Part shown: in pieces, positions 33,533 to 45,330 of the stretch
Layout of the letters: each line of letters begins with the position of its first letter
Position numbering within the stretch: position 1 is the first letter of the stretch
Origin: Branchipolynoe longqiensis
Lineage: Eukaryota > Annelida > Polychaeta > Phyllodocida > Polynoidae
Assembly (NCBI GenBank): GCA_030323885.1
Contig: CM059196.1
Span: 41,881,798 to 41,945,797, forward strand
Reading direction: 5' to 3'
Length of the DNA: 64,000 nucleotides
The notes under the pieces: model-generated
What the model saw: only the letters and a program-made list of their open reading frames with translations
Told to the model about the DNA's origin: nothing
The model's database searches: none
Made by a program: the position numbers and the translations under genes

Positions 33533-33868
33533 TCATTGAATCGACAGGGCTTTAGTCTTGCAAGTCCCAGAGGGCAGTGGTGAGCAGGGGGAACATGTAG
33601 AAAACTGATGGCAAAGTCATTTGTGCTGCCCTAACACATCGAATCAACTAGAAGCAGTGCAAAATGCTCATCTATATGCATGCTGCATGCTGGATATACT
33701 GGTTGTGGCAGCCTGGAGCATAGCGGTCAAACCAGGAGATATACATAATGGTATATTGGTAGCATAATTTATTCAGCTGAATATATTATTTAGTAGCAAA
33801 GGTAGTCCAATACCAGGAAATGCAAGAGATCATTAACAAAATATGGCGGGCATGTGTTGAGTATTTAA

Positions 33869-34215
33869 AGCTGCATAGTCCGATGAAATATCAAATTTTC
33901 AAAACCAAACCAATAATCTAGATTTAATTTTACATATCTAACTTAAATACTGATGCACTTATTAAGCATTTGTTTCTGTGTAGAAGGCAATAATGAGTCA
34001 ATTTAAGAGAACCTGTTACTGCAGAAGTCTATGGTGTCAGAGTTTTGGCAAGCTTGCCAAAACTAATTTTCCATGTTTGCACTCAAAATATCTCAAAAGC
34101 TTACCATTTAAAATAAAAGTAACTTTGAACTAATGTAAAATAGATAGTAGTGATCGATCTAATATATTTATCTCAGAAAAAATATGGAAATTTAAAACCA
34201 TCGGACTATGCAACT
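33869..34215 (+). mobile_element. TTAA-target MITE (family H), reference copy
   Basis: The ends are AGCTGCATAGTCCGATGA / CCATCGGACTATGCAACT, with TTAA on both sides (33865-33868, 34216-34219). 347 bp with no open frame. Confidence 0.9.
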
Positions 34216-34219
34216 TTAA

Positions 34220-35030
34220 ATCCAGGCACTGAATTATGTATGCATAGTCGTTAGGTAGTTAGGTAAGGAGCCCATGGGGCCGGCACCTGTCCAGAATATG
34301 TAGTCAGGTTTATTCAAAACTTGGGAGTGAATAAGAATATTGGAATCTTCCATTCTCGATGAAGATAAATATAAATATGATAGAGTATAAATAGGAATAT
34401 CAAGATACATGATACAAAGATACAAATATAAATACAATACAAATATAATATGGTTCATGTTGTCCACAACATGGGTAATTGAGCACATGAAATCGGCACA
34501 CTAAAGTAACTTCGACAACATGGGTGGCACCACCTAGCTTTATTAACATGTACCTGTAGTTCCTTGACGTGACGTCATGCCGGTTCGAATCATTCGTCAT
34601 AGAGCCCGCCATACACAAGGCACAGACTAAGGGACCAGATTTAACCGTCCCACCCTCCCAACTAGATGGATATCATGTATTAGTGGGGGTTAAGCATCTG
34701 TCTCCCCGTATAATAGAACTGTCATCTCATTGCTGAACCACTGTAACTATGTGCCAAGCTGAAAAATAAATATCAACTTAGATTTGAGTCGGTCTCGTGT
34801 TGCTCAATTATTGCAAATTAGATATGAAATATAAATATAATACAATTTATAAATATGATTGTAATATTACTATGAATATGTTATATATATATATATACCA
34901 ATATGGATTTGAATCTGAATGTACTGCAAATATAAACATGCGTAGGAGCTTGGTTCGTTCGACGGGTGAGGATTCTCATATTAAGATGGCCATGTTTATA
35001 TAAAGAGAATGTGGGGATTGAGTATACACC
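34220..35030. other. No recognisable feature
   Basis: AT-rich unique sequence with a short (TA)n at 34883-34898. Nothing supported. Confidence 0.4.
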
Positions 35031-35032
35031 TA

Positions 35033-35290
35033 GTTGGTTGTGTAGTTTTATGTCCTGGCAAAATCTACCATCATATTCGGATGTGAACCAACTTGTGACA
35101 GTGCACACTCTCAGGAGAACTTGATAGTGCTACCCCACTGGGAAATCAGGCTGGCAGTACCATGATCCGATATGCCATTCAGTCACATTATCCTGATACT
35201 GAGCTAACCAGTCCTTTCCCTACCTTAGCAATGCTGAGCGCCAGGCTAGGAAGCCGCAAATATAATGTTTTATGTCATTGCTTTGACTCA
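35033..35290 (-). mobile_element. SINE (minus), head missing
   Basis: GGTTGTGTAGTTTTATGTCC through CCTGATACTGAGCTAACCAG to TGACTCATC, where a family H fragment takes over. Confidence 0.8.
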
Positions 35291-35525
35291 TCCGATAAAG
35301 CATACACTTTTCAAAACCAAAATAATTATCTAGAATTGATTCCTCATATCTACCTTAGATACTGACACCCTTATTAAGCATTTGTTGCCACATGAAAGGA
35401 AATACTGAATCAATATAATATAATTGAAATATCTCAAATAAATCAGCCATTTAAAATAAATCTTACTTCAAGCTAAAATAAGCTAGATCATAGCAATCAG
35501 TTTAATTGAGCTTAAGATAATGTAA
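35290..35525 (+). mobile_element. Family H MITE fragment
   Basis: TTTTCAAAACCAAAATAATT then CCTTAGATACTGACACCC. Both termini are lost. Confidence 0.6.
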
Positions 35526-36714
35526 TTATTGGAGATATCTGGTTCAGATCGAAAAACGAGACGAGGGACCAGTAGCTTACAAGGAAGTTCAGAGTTTATT
35601 TTTACCCCAAATTACTGTATTTAGTTCTAGATGATAGATATTCAGGTTGATAACATTCCCGCAGGGGACATATTAAAGTTAGCCCTTGTAATGATCAACT
35701 AGACCCATGAAATAAATATAAATTAACCTTGAGAGGATGCCTGAGGCAGGTGTAATCTGCTTGAGTGCTCTGCTCAAACCTTCTTCCCTGACATGCAAGC
35801 CAATATATATGTATGAGGTGTCACCTAGTGAGGGAAGGAAGAACAAGTCCTATCTCAGAACTTGTGGAATTGACAGGCCTATGTAGGTGAGTGACCTGCA
35901 AATAAGTGCATATCACCCATCATAGGTCCGCAAATGCCCAACATCATTCGCAGGTTCACCCACTTCACATACATATATATATATATGAACCACTTAAGAT
36001 ATCCACAAATTACTGCAGCACCCACCCACCCCATCACAAACCCATAACCACCCAAGAAAACCCCAAAAGAAGATAACCAACAAACAGCAACTCAGGCAAA
36101 TCGCACTGGGGACCGGTGTTGGTGACAGGTCCTGTATAGCCTACATATGACTGCGAGGGTAAGCCTGTGATGTGTGTCCCTGTGACGTCACCAGCTACAC
36201 TTTCAATTGCAGCGCATCACCTTCTACCACAAACATGTGTTGATAAAGGATGCACAGACTTTCAAGGTGACACGCTGGCACTGCGACCAGTCCTACTACC
36301 CTGTGGAAGGCTTCCAGGTGAGTTGCTTGGCAACCATGCCATTCAAAGGATCTGGTATAGGCTCCTGAGACTAGAGCTGTACCCCAACAACCATGCACAC
36401 CTTCTCAGTTTGTCTACCAGAATGTATGGAGCAAAAGTCCTGAGGGCAGTGTCTACTATGGCTTGTGTGCAAGTGGAAGGCTAGAGCAGGTCCCTGGTTT
36501 TTCCCAGTCTGTGCGGAACCCCTCTACGTCATGTGATGGTGGAAATTCCACTTGTGTCACCATTCATTCATTGTAGAACTCAACACTCGCGCTCTTCATA
36601 TCCAGTTGCATAAACTGAAAAGAAACTAGCGCAAATGCATGAGTTGAGAGCATTTGTTGGAGTACAGCTCCATCCCCGATGGCCTATACCGGATTCCTTT
36701 AAACTTAAAGCTGC

Positions 36715-36840
36715 ATAATCTGATGAAAACATCACACTTTCTAAACAACAACAGTAAGGTAATTCTTACATTTAATCCTAAATACCCAACTTCGCTACAT
36801 GTGCACTCATTAAACAGCTATTGCTCATGATAGTGCCCTG
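36715..36840 (+). mobile_element. Family H MITE, left fragment inside the duplicate
   Basis: AAAGCTGCATAATCTGATGA, corresponding in position to the copy at 22733 in the parent locus. That insertion therefore predates the duplication. Confidence 0.65.
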
Positions 36841-36955
36841 TGCTTCTGTGCTATAACTCGTAATAGTGTGCCCTGCTATTGTTTGTATTGTTTGTACCAC
36901 CTCATCATTTCATCCATAAAACAGTTCAAATGCACCATAACTCTTAATGCTCGAG

Positions 36956-37284
36956 ACCAGATGTGGTGGTCGAATCGGTAGAGCACAGGCTTGCCTCGCA
37001 CAAGGTCTTGATTTCAATTCCCGGTTGAGTCAAACCAATGACTTAGAAAAGTTATACTTGTCGCTACCTTGCCTGGTGCTCGGCATTACTATGATAGGGA
37101 AAGGACTAGTTAGGTCAGTATAGGATACTGTGGCTGAGTTGGAAATTGGGTCATGGTGCTGGTGGCCTGGCCTCCCACTGGGGCAGCACTATAAATTCAC
37201 CATTAGTGTGCACTGTTGCAGGTCAATACCTGTCCTGATATGACTTTAGATGCCGGGATGTAAAACTCAAACAACTAAACAAAC
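36956..37284 (+). mobile_element. SINE (plus), full length
   Basis: Head GACCAGATGTGGTGGTCGAA, B-box-like TTCAATTCCCGGTTGAG, tail AACAACTAAACAAAC. It corresponds in position to the SINE half at 23025, which suggests insertion before duplication and later loss of its head in the parent locus. Confidence 0.85.
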
Positions 37285-38444
37285 AGTGAAAGCCCGAAGT
37301 CCAATGTATCGATGTTGACCAAGAAAAAGTTATCCAACTGGTTTGTTGTTAAATTAAGAAGAAGAGAAAAAAATATATATGCTCTACAAGCCATTATACA
37401 ATATTAATAAGGGCGGAAGCTTCAACCTGCTCCTCAGCCCTAACTCTTCCCTCAGTCTTCGACTAGAGTAGCCTTGTTCTAGTCATATACGGTTCCAGCC
37501 TACTAATCCTCTACCCGCCTGTGCATGCACCTTTGGCTCCTCACCTGCACTCACTGTCCCACCAAAAATAAGATGTGCCCTATGTGCTCTTCTGCTGTGC
37601 CTAGAACTGCTCGATCTGGATGCCGCTGGCCCCGTGCCATTGGAGTCGACCATGCAGTTTGTGCGGGGTTCTCACCATTACGACTGCTGATTCTACCCAC
37701 GTAACTTTGCCTCTGACCGCAACTATTTGATCGAGGACGAGAACCAAGCTACAGCTGGGGGCCGCTGCACAGATGTGCCTGATGTAGAGGCCTGCCCAGA
37801 CAAGTACCCCATTGTCCAGTGGAGTGTCGATGTAAGCCTCTTTTTCCGTTTCCCCTAGCTTCAGAGTTCAGGTACAAACCCTGTAAATTCCAATTCAATA
37901 ATTTAATTAAAATAAAATACTTTCATCTGAAAGTATTATAAATTCTCACTAATTCCACTTTTCTTCTGATGATATGATTATGGAGCAATGAACAAAAAAG
38001 ATAGTAATTGGTAGTACCACCAATCAAACTAGTGACCTGGCCTTTGTCCAATGGCAGGCTTCTAAACAGTGGATATATATATGTAATGCACCATGCATTA
38101 TGTTTGTATACATAACAGAAGGGAATAGAATTCTATTTTGTGTTCAACTATCAACATCTAACTGATCTTACTTGTGTTGTACTGGTGGCTGCCCCCACCA
38201 GCCCTCTACCATACTACATAATAGTAATGACCAATTAAGTACTAAGTAATAGGCATCCTCACCTGGCGCCAAATATATATATTTATATACATATATAGAT
38301 ATATATATATTATATATCAAGAATTGAGGTAGAAAACCCCATAAACCTCAATTCAAAAATTGAGATAAATATCGGAATCAAACCATCAAAAACTATATAT
38401 GTTTCGATTCCTACTTTTTTGTCCGCCAGCGCATATGCTGTGGA

Positions 38445-38800
38445 ATGGCCGCTGCCGTCATAGCGTTAAGCCCAGAACCCGGCGCATTTGCAATGGATAC
38501 CGTCCAAACGATAACAAATGACCAGAACAGTTGCTGCCATCATAGCATTAAGCCTGCAGATCTACGCATTTGCGGCAGATCCTGTCAAGCCATTAATGCT
38601 CAGGACCGTCTGGATCGTAGCTGCCATCATAGCATTAAGTGCAGAACCTGGTGCATTTGCGATGGATCCCATCCAAATGATAACGCATAGGCACAACCAG
38701 AATGGCTGCTGCCATAATAGCATTAAAACCGGAAACCTGTGTATTTGCGGCAGATCCCATCAAACTATTAATGCTCAGGCCAGGCTGATGTGGCAAGCAT
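38445..38800. repeat. Minisatellite, 82-88 bp unit, four copies
   Basis: Units contain GCTGCCATCATAGCATTAAG and GCATTTGCGGCAGATCCC, starting near 38451, 38533, 38620 and 38708. Two frames stay open across much of it because the unit lacks stops. Confidence 0.85.
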
Positions 38801-39424
38801 TAAGCGTTCAGGCTGCTGCATTAGCTAATACAAAAGATCTGAAAGTCAAAAACTTTCAAATGCACATATCTCACTCCATATGGTTCACTCCTTTCAACAT
38901 TTAATAACAAACAAATGTTTTCCTTTTATATACAGTGTAACTGACAAATTTCAAACGGATGCACGCAAAACACATGTGTGCGCATCCTCACATACATTTA
39001 TACTGCCAAGGATATGCATCCTGCTCGCATTTCTCATGTACATATCATTGCTCTGTTATTATTTACAGTTATGTCATCCATGTCTCATCCTCCCTCATAC
39101 CATACATATTCCTGTTGGCAAATACAATTTTAATTGACAAATGTAAAGATTTCAAAATTTAAATCACCCAAATTGATTAATTATATTTATAGAATTGACC
39201 AAACAGCAGTGAATATCCAACATGGAAGGGAGGGCCTACTTGGTTGGGGGAGGCTAATGAGGTCACAAGATTGGCCTAATTGGTTAATGGCCTCCCTGCA
39301 TAATGGGTGTTTCAAAGTGAGTGTCCACAGGGTGAGGTTATAAATGCATGGGTTATTCTGCATATGCTTCCCCAAATCATTAGCTAATGCACCAGTATCT
39401 AAGTTGGATATATAGGATCAAATG

Positions 39425-39690
39425 TAAGTAGTTTGGATCCTGATCAAGTCAAACTGATGACTTATAAAATTGGTACTTGTTGCTGCTTGGCGCTTGGTGT
39501 TATGAGGTCAGGACAGGAACTGGGTGCACAGTGTCAGGATAATGTAATTGTGTGGGACACCAGGTCATGGGGTTGGCCGGCTGATTTCCCAGGGAGGCAG
39601 CATTATAAAGTTGCTAAGCATGTGCGCTGTTATAAGTCGGTGTTCCTCCTGGCATGGCCTAGGTTCTTGCTGGGGCATAAAACTACACCA
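39425..39690 (+). mobile_element. SINE (plus), diverged, head partly missing
   Basis: GATCAAGTCAAACTGATGAC, then AGTGTCAGGATAATGTAATT, then GGGGCATAAAACTACACC. Confidence 0.7.
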
Positions 39691-40161
39691 ACTCTTAACT
39701 CTTAGGCTGCCTTTTCCCTTCCTCTCCCTTGACCCTCCACCCCCAATTTCTCTGACCACTACCCATCGGAAGCCAATTCCTGACCACTTGGGACCACTTT
39801 TACCGGTGCTCATACAGCGCTGCAGATTTTCAGCCTTCCATGCACCAACGCGACTGAAAACTCCCAAAAAACAAAAACAACAACCTCGCCGGCCCCCAGT
39901 TCAGGGCGCAACACGCCAGTCACTAAGAAGTATTCAGCGGGATATATATATATATATATTGATACATATTATTACATATTGTGATTGTTCATGATGGGCA
40001 ACCAACATGGATAATTTACGCGCGCACAAGGAGCCCTACCCTCCCTCCCCACTGACCACACATCCTCCCTACACCCTTCCGACCCGATGTGGCGCCATCT
40101 GAACTCAAACGCACCAGCTAGAAACCCTGCCGGAGACAGGCAGAACTACCACACGGGACCG

Positions 40162-40169
40162 TGACGTCA
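40162..40169. promoter_or_regulatory. CRE site TGACGTCA, copy 1
   Basis: A perfect palindromic CREB/ATF-type motif about 180 bp before the TATA box. The matching second copy is at 40293-40300. Confidence 0.5.
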
Positions 40170-40292
40170 CGATCTCGCCTCGCGAGACCCACACCCTGCT
40201 CCACCCATCCGACCCGACGGTGGCGCCATCTGAACTCAACCTCACCAACTAAAAACCCTACCGGAGACAGGCAGAACTACCACACGGGACTG

Positions 40293-40300
40293 TGACGTCA
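40293..40300. promoter_or_regulatory. CRE site TGACGTCA, copy 2
   Basis: A perfect motif about 50 bp upstream of the TATA box. Confidence 0.5.
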
Positions 40301-40347
40301 CGATCTCGCCCCGCGAGACTCATGCCCTGCCTGACCTACATACCAGC

Positions 40348-40355
40348 TATATAAA
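40348..40355 (+). promoter_or_regulatory. TATA box TATATAAA
   Basis: Set in GC-rich sequence. Transcription would start near 40378, where CCAGCCACTACC lies. A downstream CAGACGACC resembles a DPE only loosely. Confidence 0.6.
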
Positions 40356-40548
40356 CCTGAGCAGCTCACTGCTCCAGCCACTACCGACCGGGCAGTCAGA
40401 CGACCAAGACCACACCTCCAGCTCAGCCGCCCACCCAACCCATCAAAAACGAACAATCAAGCGCAAGGGTTGAGGGCCTGAGTCGAACTTACCTTAAAAA
40501 CCACATTGATCTGACATACTCATTGCCTTTTACATGACTTTGTGATTC

Positions 40549-40554
40549 AATAAA
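40549..40554 (+). terminator. Poly(A) signal AATAAA in the LTR-like unit
   Basis: ATTCAATAAAATTCC, followed within 30 bp by the terminal repeat. Confidence 0.6.
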
Positions 40555-40599
40555 ATTCCATAACATGGGCTCCTTGTTCGCGTGTTTAATTATGAAAGA

Positions 40600-41390
40600 A
40601 GCAAAACGTCGTTCATGTTTTATAATCCGAAGCCATTGCACATGATGAACTCGCTTGATTACTTACTTATTTCCAACTTAATACATACCTATACTTTATA
40701 AAGAAACGCACGTTTATATTTCAAAATTAATGCACCTTAATATTTCTAATTTAATACAAGCTAAAATGTCATTAATGGAAAGTGACATTTTCAAAGACAT
40801 GGACATTAAAAATTAAATTAATATTAATTACTGTGTGAGTTTCTGAACAAATATTTTAATTTGTGCTATTTCGTGTCCTTGGTTGTTTTTGGGCGGGGGG
40901 GGGTTGTTGTTTGGTTTAAGGGTGTGTAGGTAAATACAGGGAACAATAACTACCGGAGTTACTGAAGAAGTATTTGATTTTGTGTTACTTTGTATTCTTG
41001 GCTAGTTTTTTTAAGGTTTTTTATAGGGTGGGTAGGTGAATAATTGAACATGTATGTCACGAGTTGCCTTAGGTGAGTAATGATAGATAGGCGTGTTTGT
41101 CACCTGTATAACTGCACCTAGTCATGTCTGGGGGTCGGTTAATATGTGCATACTTTCTGGAGAAGCTGAACCTGGAGCCATTTTCAAGATCGCCTGAGGG
41201 GTCATCTGGAGGTCATCTCAGTATGATCTGGGGGAGGGGGTCATCTACCGGTCGCCTGGGGCTTGCCTGGGGGTGTTATTGTAAATAGTCAGATTTAAAC
41301 AGATTTATCGTCTACGCATATTGTAATACATTGTTGGTAGTGCTTGTTGCTCCTACCATTGAACTAGTCAATTGGATTTAATCAAAAGCA
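40600..41390. other. No recognisable feature
   Basis: AT-rich sequence, then GGGGTCATCT-like repeats at 41190-41275. Two loosely similar segments (TTTTAAT..GTGCTATTTCGTGTC and GATTTTGTGTTACTTTGTATT) lie at 40850 and 40975. Confidence 0.4.
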
Positions 41391-42207
41391 ATAGACCCCT
41401 TTCAATGTTTATAAACATTGTGTATGCGTGCACAGATTGGCTGCAGAACGAATGCACACTGCCATTGAGTTTGCCATCAGTTTTATTCAAAATTTATAGA
41501 ATTGCAGAACCCTACCCTTATCAATTTAATATAATCTGTTTGTTAAAGATGCTTTATCTATGTGTTCCAAGCAGTTTGTTTTTAGGTGGTGTGATTTTAG
41601 AGATGTTTCACTTTTTCTATATGCAGATTGCTCACGGGCATTGAAAATGCATTGAGTTTGCCTATACGCCCAGTTCAAAATGTCAATTTTATTCAAAATT
41701 AATAGAAATGCAGAACCCTAACCTTATAGATTTAATATAATCTGTTTGTTGAATATGTTTTCTATATGTTTTGCAAGCAGTTTGTTTCTAAGTGGTGTGG
41801 TTTCAGAGATATTTCACCTTTTCTCTATGAAGATTGCTCATAGCCATTGAGTTTGCATTGAGTTTGCTGATACGCTCAAAATGTCAATTTTATTCAAAAT
41901 TAATAGAAATGCAGAACCCTAACCTTATCAAATTAATATAATCTGTTTGTTGAATATGTTCTATATAAGTGTTCTGAGCAGTTTGTTTCTAAGTGGTGTG
42001 GTTTTAGAGATATTTCACCTTTTCTCTATGAAGATTGCTCATAGCCATTGAGTTTGCAATGTGATGGTGTGTCGTTCTGCAGCCAAGCAGCCCGCGCACT
42101 TACCTAAATACATATGCTGACGTCATATGAAATAGTTCTATTATCCCGCCAAGCAGCCCACGCACTGACCTAAATACCTATGTTGACGTCATATGAAATA
42201 GGTCTAT
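41391..42207 (+). mobile_element. Tandem-core element T2
   Basis: Starts ATAGACCCCTTTCAATG and ends ATGAAATAGGTCTAT. Three units of about 205 bp lie between, each with TTATTCAAAATTAATAGAA and AGTGGTGTGGTTTTAGAGAT. The last 70 bp (GCCAAGCAGCCC to the end) is tandemly duplicated. A sister is at 60284-61037. Confidence 0.8.
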
Positions 42208-42300
42208 TATCTAGACAGTTAAATTAATATGAAGTCATACTGACTGTATTATGCCATTTACTGAAATCTGACTATGTATGCCATATATATATATATATAT

Positions 42301-42550
42301 GAAGGGTTCAGATGCAAAAACCGAGAAATGCCATCCACACTGAAGGGAAACGATGACTACCAAGTTTGAGCTGAAGCTGCCATCAATCTGATAATCAAGT
42401 CCCTTCTTTTGGAGAAGCTGCAACATCCTCTACATAATGCCCCACTCACTATGAAATCTACAATTTTTTAAAGGAAAGCCCAACAATAAAGTCTATTTTA
42501 CAGAAAACAACTCAAATGGATTTGTAATTGTTTGCACCTGAATCATTCAT
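42301..42550 (+). mobile_element. MITE with GGGTTCAGATGCAAAAACC ends
   Basis: Right end TTGTTTGCACCTGAATC. A diverged relative lies at 53100-53335 (GGGGGCTGAAATGAAGGC). Confidence 0.55.
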
Positions 42551-42589
42551 ATATATATATATTTATATATACCCACGTATATACAACGT

Positions 42590-43260
42590 ATATGCGGATG
42601 TAACCGAATTGCACAGTGCTGCCACCCAGGGGCTCCTGGGGGGCTCACAGGATAGTGCCATGCACAACCACCAGGTGGGGCAGGAGCCTCCCTACACCTG
42701 TTGTTGATGTTGGCTCAGTCTGTCCCTGGCAGCCAGAGCCTCCACACTTGCTTTCAAAACTTTTGAATAATGTACCCACCAATACTGTGTTGCCGTGCAA
42801 TTCTTACATATATATTTATATATATATATATGTGTGTGTGCATACAGATGCGCCTGGATACGGATATATGTGTAAATATTTATTAACGAAAGCAGAACAT
42901 TTGTGATTGTATCATATGGTAGTGTTTTGACGAGGCACCAGCTTGTGATATAACAAAAGCCATACTCCAAATGTTTTATTTACTTGGACAATTCTGTTAT
43001 TTGAACTTCCATTTCAATCGGTTACACCCATGCATAGAGAATTTACATAGGGAGGATATTGCACGAGGCGATCAGGTGTAATGAGTTAATCATACTTGGG
43101 TGTGCAATTAGCTTAGTAATGTGATCTTGATGTGGCGGCAGCTATAGACTCGGGTATTATAATGAGTATTATAATCAGTTATTACCAAGTGTTCATCTAC
43201 CCAGTAAGACACCCCTCCAGACACATACCTCACACTTACCGTTAAACTGCGGCCATTTAG
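42590..43260. other. No gene; (TA)n at 42808-42832
   Basis: Unique sequence around a short microsatellite. Nothing supported. Confidence 0.4.
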
Positions 43261-43267
43261 CTGTTTA

Positions 43268-43936
43268 AGGCCCTGTCACACTAGGACGTTTCTCACGAAC
43301 GCGCTTCAATGCGTGGCGACGTGTTGCCTTTTGGGTGAAACGTCGGGACCCGTCGTGACCCGTTAACGGGGAGTCATCAACGCGTTAGTGGCGCGTCGGT
43401 AAACGTCGGTACACGTTGTGTGCGACCAATGTTTTGACCAACACGTTGGCACGCATCGGGCCGCGTCGAGGTTTTGTGCTTGCACAAAACTTTCGACGCG
43501 TGGCGACACGCGCCAACGTGTTGGATGGCGCGTTAGCGGCGAGTTGTCGTGTTGCTGGCACGTGTGGACGTGTTGATGGCGGTTCTTGCCGTCTTGTTGA
43601 TGCAATACCCATGCGCCGGCAGACCGCCCGCAGCCTGCTCGCAGCGCGCCACCAACACGCCACTAGCGCTCGGACAGCCCGTTGGTGGGCCGTCCCCACG
43701 CGCCGATGCAGCCGACCGTGAATTAGGTTAATTACCAAATGTTTATGCTTATTCCGCCCGCCACGTCGATAACCGTTGACGGCGCGCTACTACCACGCTA
43801 TGACCACGCTACCAGCACGCTGCGGCGCGTCCAACTACCCCCCGAAACGCCGAAAAGTTTGACGTTTCTCGACGCGTTGATTCGATTTGGCGCGTTGGCG
43901 GCACGCCTGAAGAAACATTGTAATGTGACAAGGCCT
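43268..43936. mobile_element. Element F1 (AGGCCCTGTCACACTAG ends)
   Basis: The ends are AGGCCCTGTCACACTAGGAC / GTAATGTGACAAGGCCT, flanked by TTA on both sides (43265-43267, 43937-43939). The GC-rich interior is built from ACGCGTTGGCG/GGCGCGTT words, with a central palindrome around TTTTGTGCTTGCACAAAAC that recurs in F4. The open frames are by-products of high GC. Confidence 0.85.
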
Positions 43937-43997
43937 TTAGCTTCCATCATCTCACTTCTCCATGGCCTATCCTAGAATACCAACTCTCAGGCTTGGT

Positions 43998-44104
43998 AAA
44001 CACCTGTACAAAGCTATAAGTCATTGCTTTAACTCGACTGGGATTCGAACCTATGACCTGATGCCATGGGAATTAAAAACCGACTGCTCAACTCATCCGG
44101 TCAT
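43998..44104 (-). mobile_element. SINE head fragment
   Basis: AAGTCATTGCTTTAACTCGA then GGGATTCGAACCTATGACC and ACTCATCCGGTCAT. Confidence 0.65.
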
Positions 44105-44109
44105 AATGT

Positions 44110-45330
44110 CCTGCCAAGCTATTTGAGGGATAGTGGAAAACATATTAGACAGCAATACACGGTACTGAGAAATGATTGAATAGAGAAAACTCGCCGGGTT
44201 AATTGCTCATGTTGTGTCACAGTGTCTTCCCCTATGGACGTGTGGAGAATTAATTGGCAGTCATAATGCAGTGATGAACGGATGGGGGAGGTTGTGAATG
44301 GGTCATGTAGGTGCTTTGCTAATGCCTCTTTAAATAGCAGCAATAGTATGCATATGTCAATTGGTATGCAGGTATTGCAGGTATTGCAATACCTCAGGGA
44401 GTTTGACTCCCCTGCCCTGCAGAGTTGTAAGCCACTCACTGCCTTGTGGTACAGGTTCTTGACAGAACCGAAAGCTAAGGGAGCAAACCCTAAACAGAAA
44501 ACCATGTCACTGTGGCAGCATTAAGGGTGGTTGATGTATGGAACTCCCAACATCTCCCGACCAGCCACTGCAGGGACAAATAGTTTTGCACCTGTCTGGA
44601 CATGTTCTTGCCGGTGTGAAACCTCTATTTGCTCCCCGAGAGAGTGCCGCTGGTAACTTGCAAAAGCCAGCAGCACTTCAACACTCTTGCAGGCAGCTTT
44701 CATGAAATGTTAAACCTGAAGCTGAGAGACATTAAGACCGACTCATGGACATCACTCTCACAGCATGGAGAGCGGCAGTCAAGTAATGAAAGCAGTCTTT
44801 GTTGCATCGCGACCGACAGTATGATGATGATGAGTATGATAGGCAAAGCCAATAAAATGTGAAAGAGAAAGAGAAAGTGAGCTAAAAGAGAGCTGGAATA
44901 AAACATACACTATTAGAGTCATCACAATTATTGGAAATATTACAAACATATTTGCACCTTAATTTGTATATATTTACATTCATTGCGTATCCATTGTTTA
45001 CTTGAATGAACATGTGGATAATGGGAATTCCGAGAAATGCAATCAAGCCAGAATTTACATAGTACTATTAGTAGGTCACCCCAGCCGTCTGTTGACTTAA
45101 TACTAGATGTGATCAACATACTTATGAGCATTAACTTGAATGCAAATAGGTAGCTGACAAGGACAGGTACCATTCCTGACAATAATAAAATAAAATAAAG
45201 TACACACACAAGTTATATATTTTATATCGGTTTGGGTATGAGCTTGCTAAGTTTGAATTAGTAGCTGGAATACAATATACTGGCTATATTCTGTTTATTT
45301 GTCATGGACCAATATTTTTTTTGTTTCGGC
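44110..45330. other. No supported gene
   Basis: A 128-codon minus frame (44119-44505) and a 77-codon plus frame (44629-44862) lack recognisable motifs and splice context. No repeats were identified. Confidence 0.35.

Larger units (their letters stand above)
36213..37831 (+). pseudogene. Broken copy of PhyH-like exons 3 and 4
   Basis: Exon 3' (36213-36317) is intact, 105 nt, with acceptor CAATTGCAG and donor CAG/GTGAGT, and still encodes WHCDQ with Lys for Glu and Arg for Pro substitutions nearby. Exon 4' (37605-37831) is 227 nt instead of 228: one base is lost near CTGGCCCCGTGCC, and the Trp codon of DCWFY has become TGA. Splice sites of exon 4' survive (GCCTAG acceptor, GTAAGC donor). No copies of exons 1, 2, 5 or 6 were found in the window. 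It cannot make the enzyme; a non-coding or trans-spliced role is not supported by anything seen. Confidence 0.88.
36090..38245 (+). repeat. Partial segmental duplicate of the PhyH-like locus
   Basis: Exons 3 and 4 and their intron sequence (from GGGACCGGTG upstream of exon 3) correspond to 22.13-23.54 kb. The segment 38010-38245 corresponds to intron 5 sequence at 28.03-28.27 kb. The duplicate skips the stretch holding the foldback, E2 and exon 5. Either it was deleted or the duplication predates those insertions. Confidence 0.8.
40077..40320. repeat. Two 131-bp direct repeats in the LTR-like unit
   Basis: Both copies contain TGGCGCCATCTGAACTCAA, GGAGACAGGCAGAACTACC and GTGACGTCACGATCTCGCC. 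The period is 131 bp, measured at the TGACGTCA sites. Confidence 0.9.
40011..40593 (+). mobile_element. Solo-LTR-like unit with inverted ends, TATA box and poly(A) signal
   Basis: The ends ATAATTTACGCGCGCACAAG and CTTGTTCGCGTGTTTAATTAT are inverted with respect to each other and include CAAGGAGCCC/GGGCTCCTTG. Inside, in order, are two 131-bp enhancer-like repeats each with a TGACGTCA element, a TATA box, and an AATAAA about 195 bp later. This is the layout of an LTR (U3-R-U5). No internal coding region or second LTR is seen, and the long inverted ends are unusual for an LTR. Confidence 0.6.

Noticed and set aside
36167..36484. 105-codon frame across duplicated exon 3 and its intron (also 22176-22385)
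   Set aside because: A different frame from the real exon. It runs through consensus splice sites into intron sequence.
43363..43738. Three overlapping frames of 60-117 codons in GC-rich DNA
   Set aside because: They lie within element F1, where high GC and repeated ACGCG words suppress stops in all frames.
44119..44505. 128-codon minus-strand frame
   Set aside because: Moderately long, but no domain, no signal and no exon boundaries. Chance cannot be excluded.
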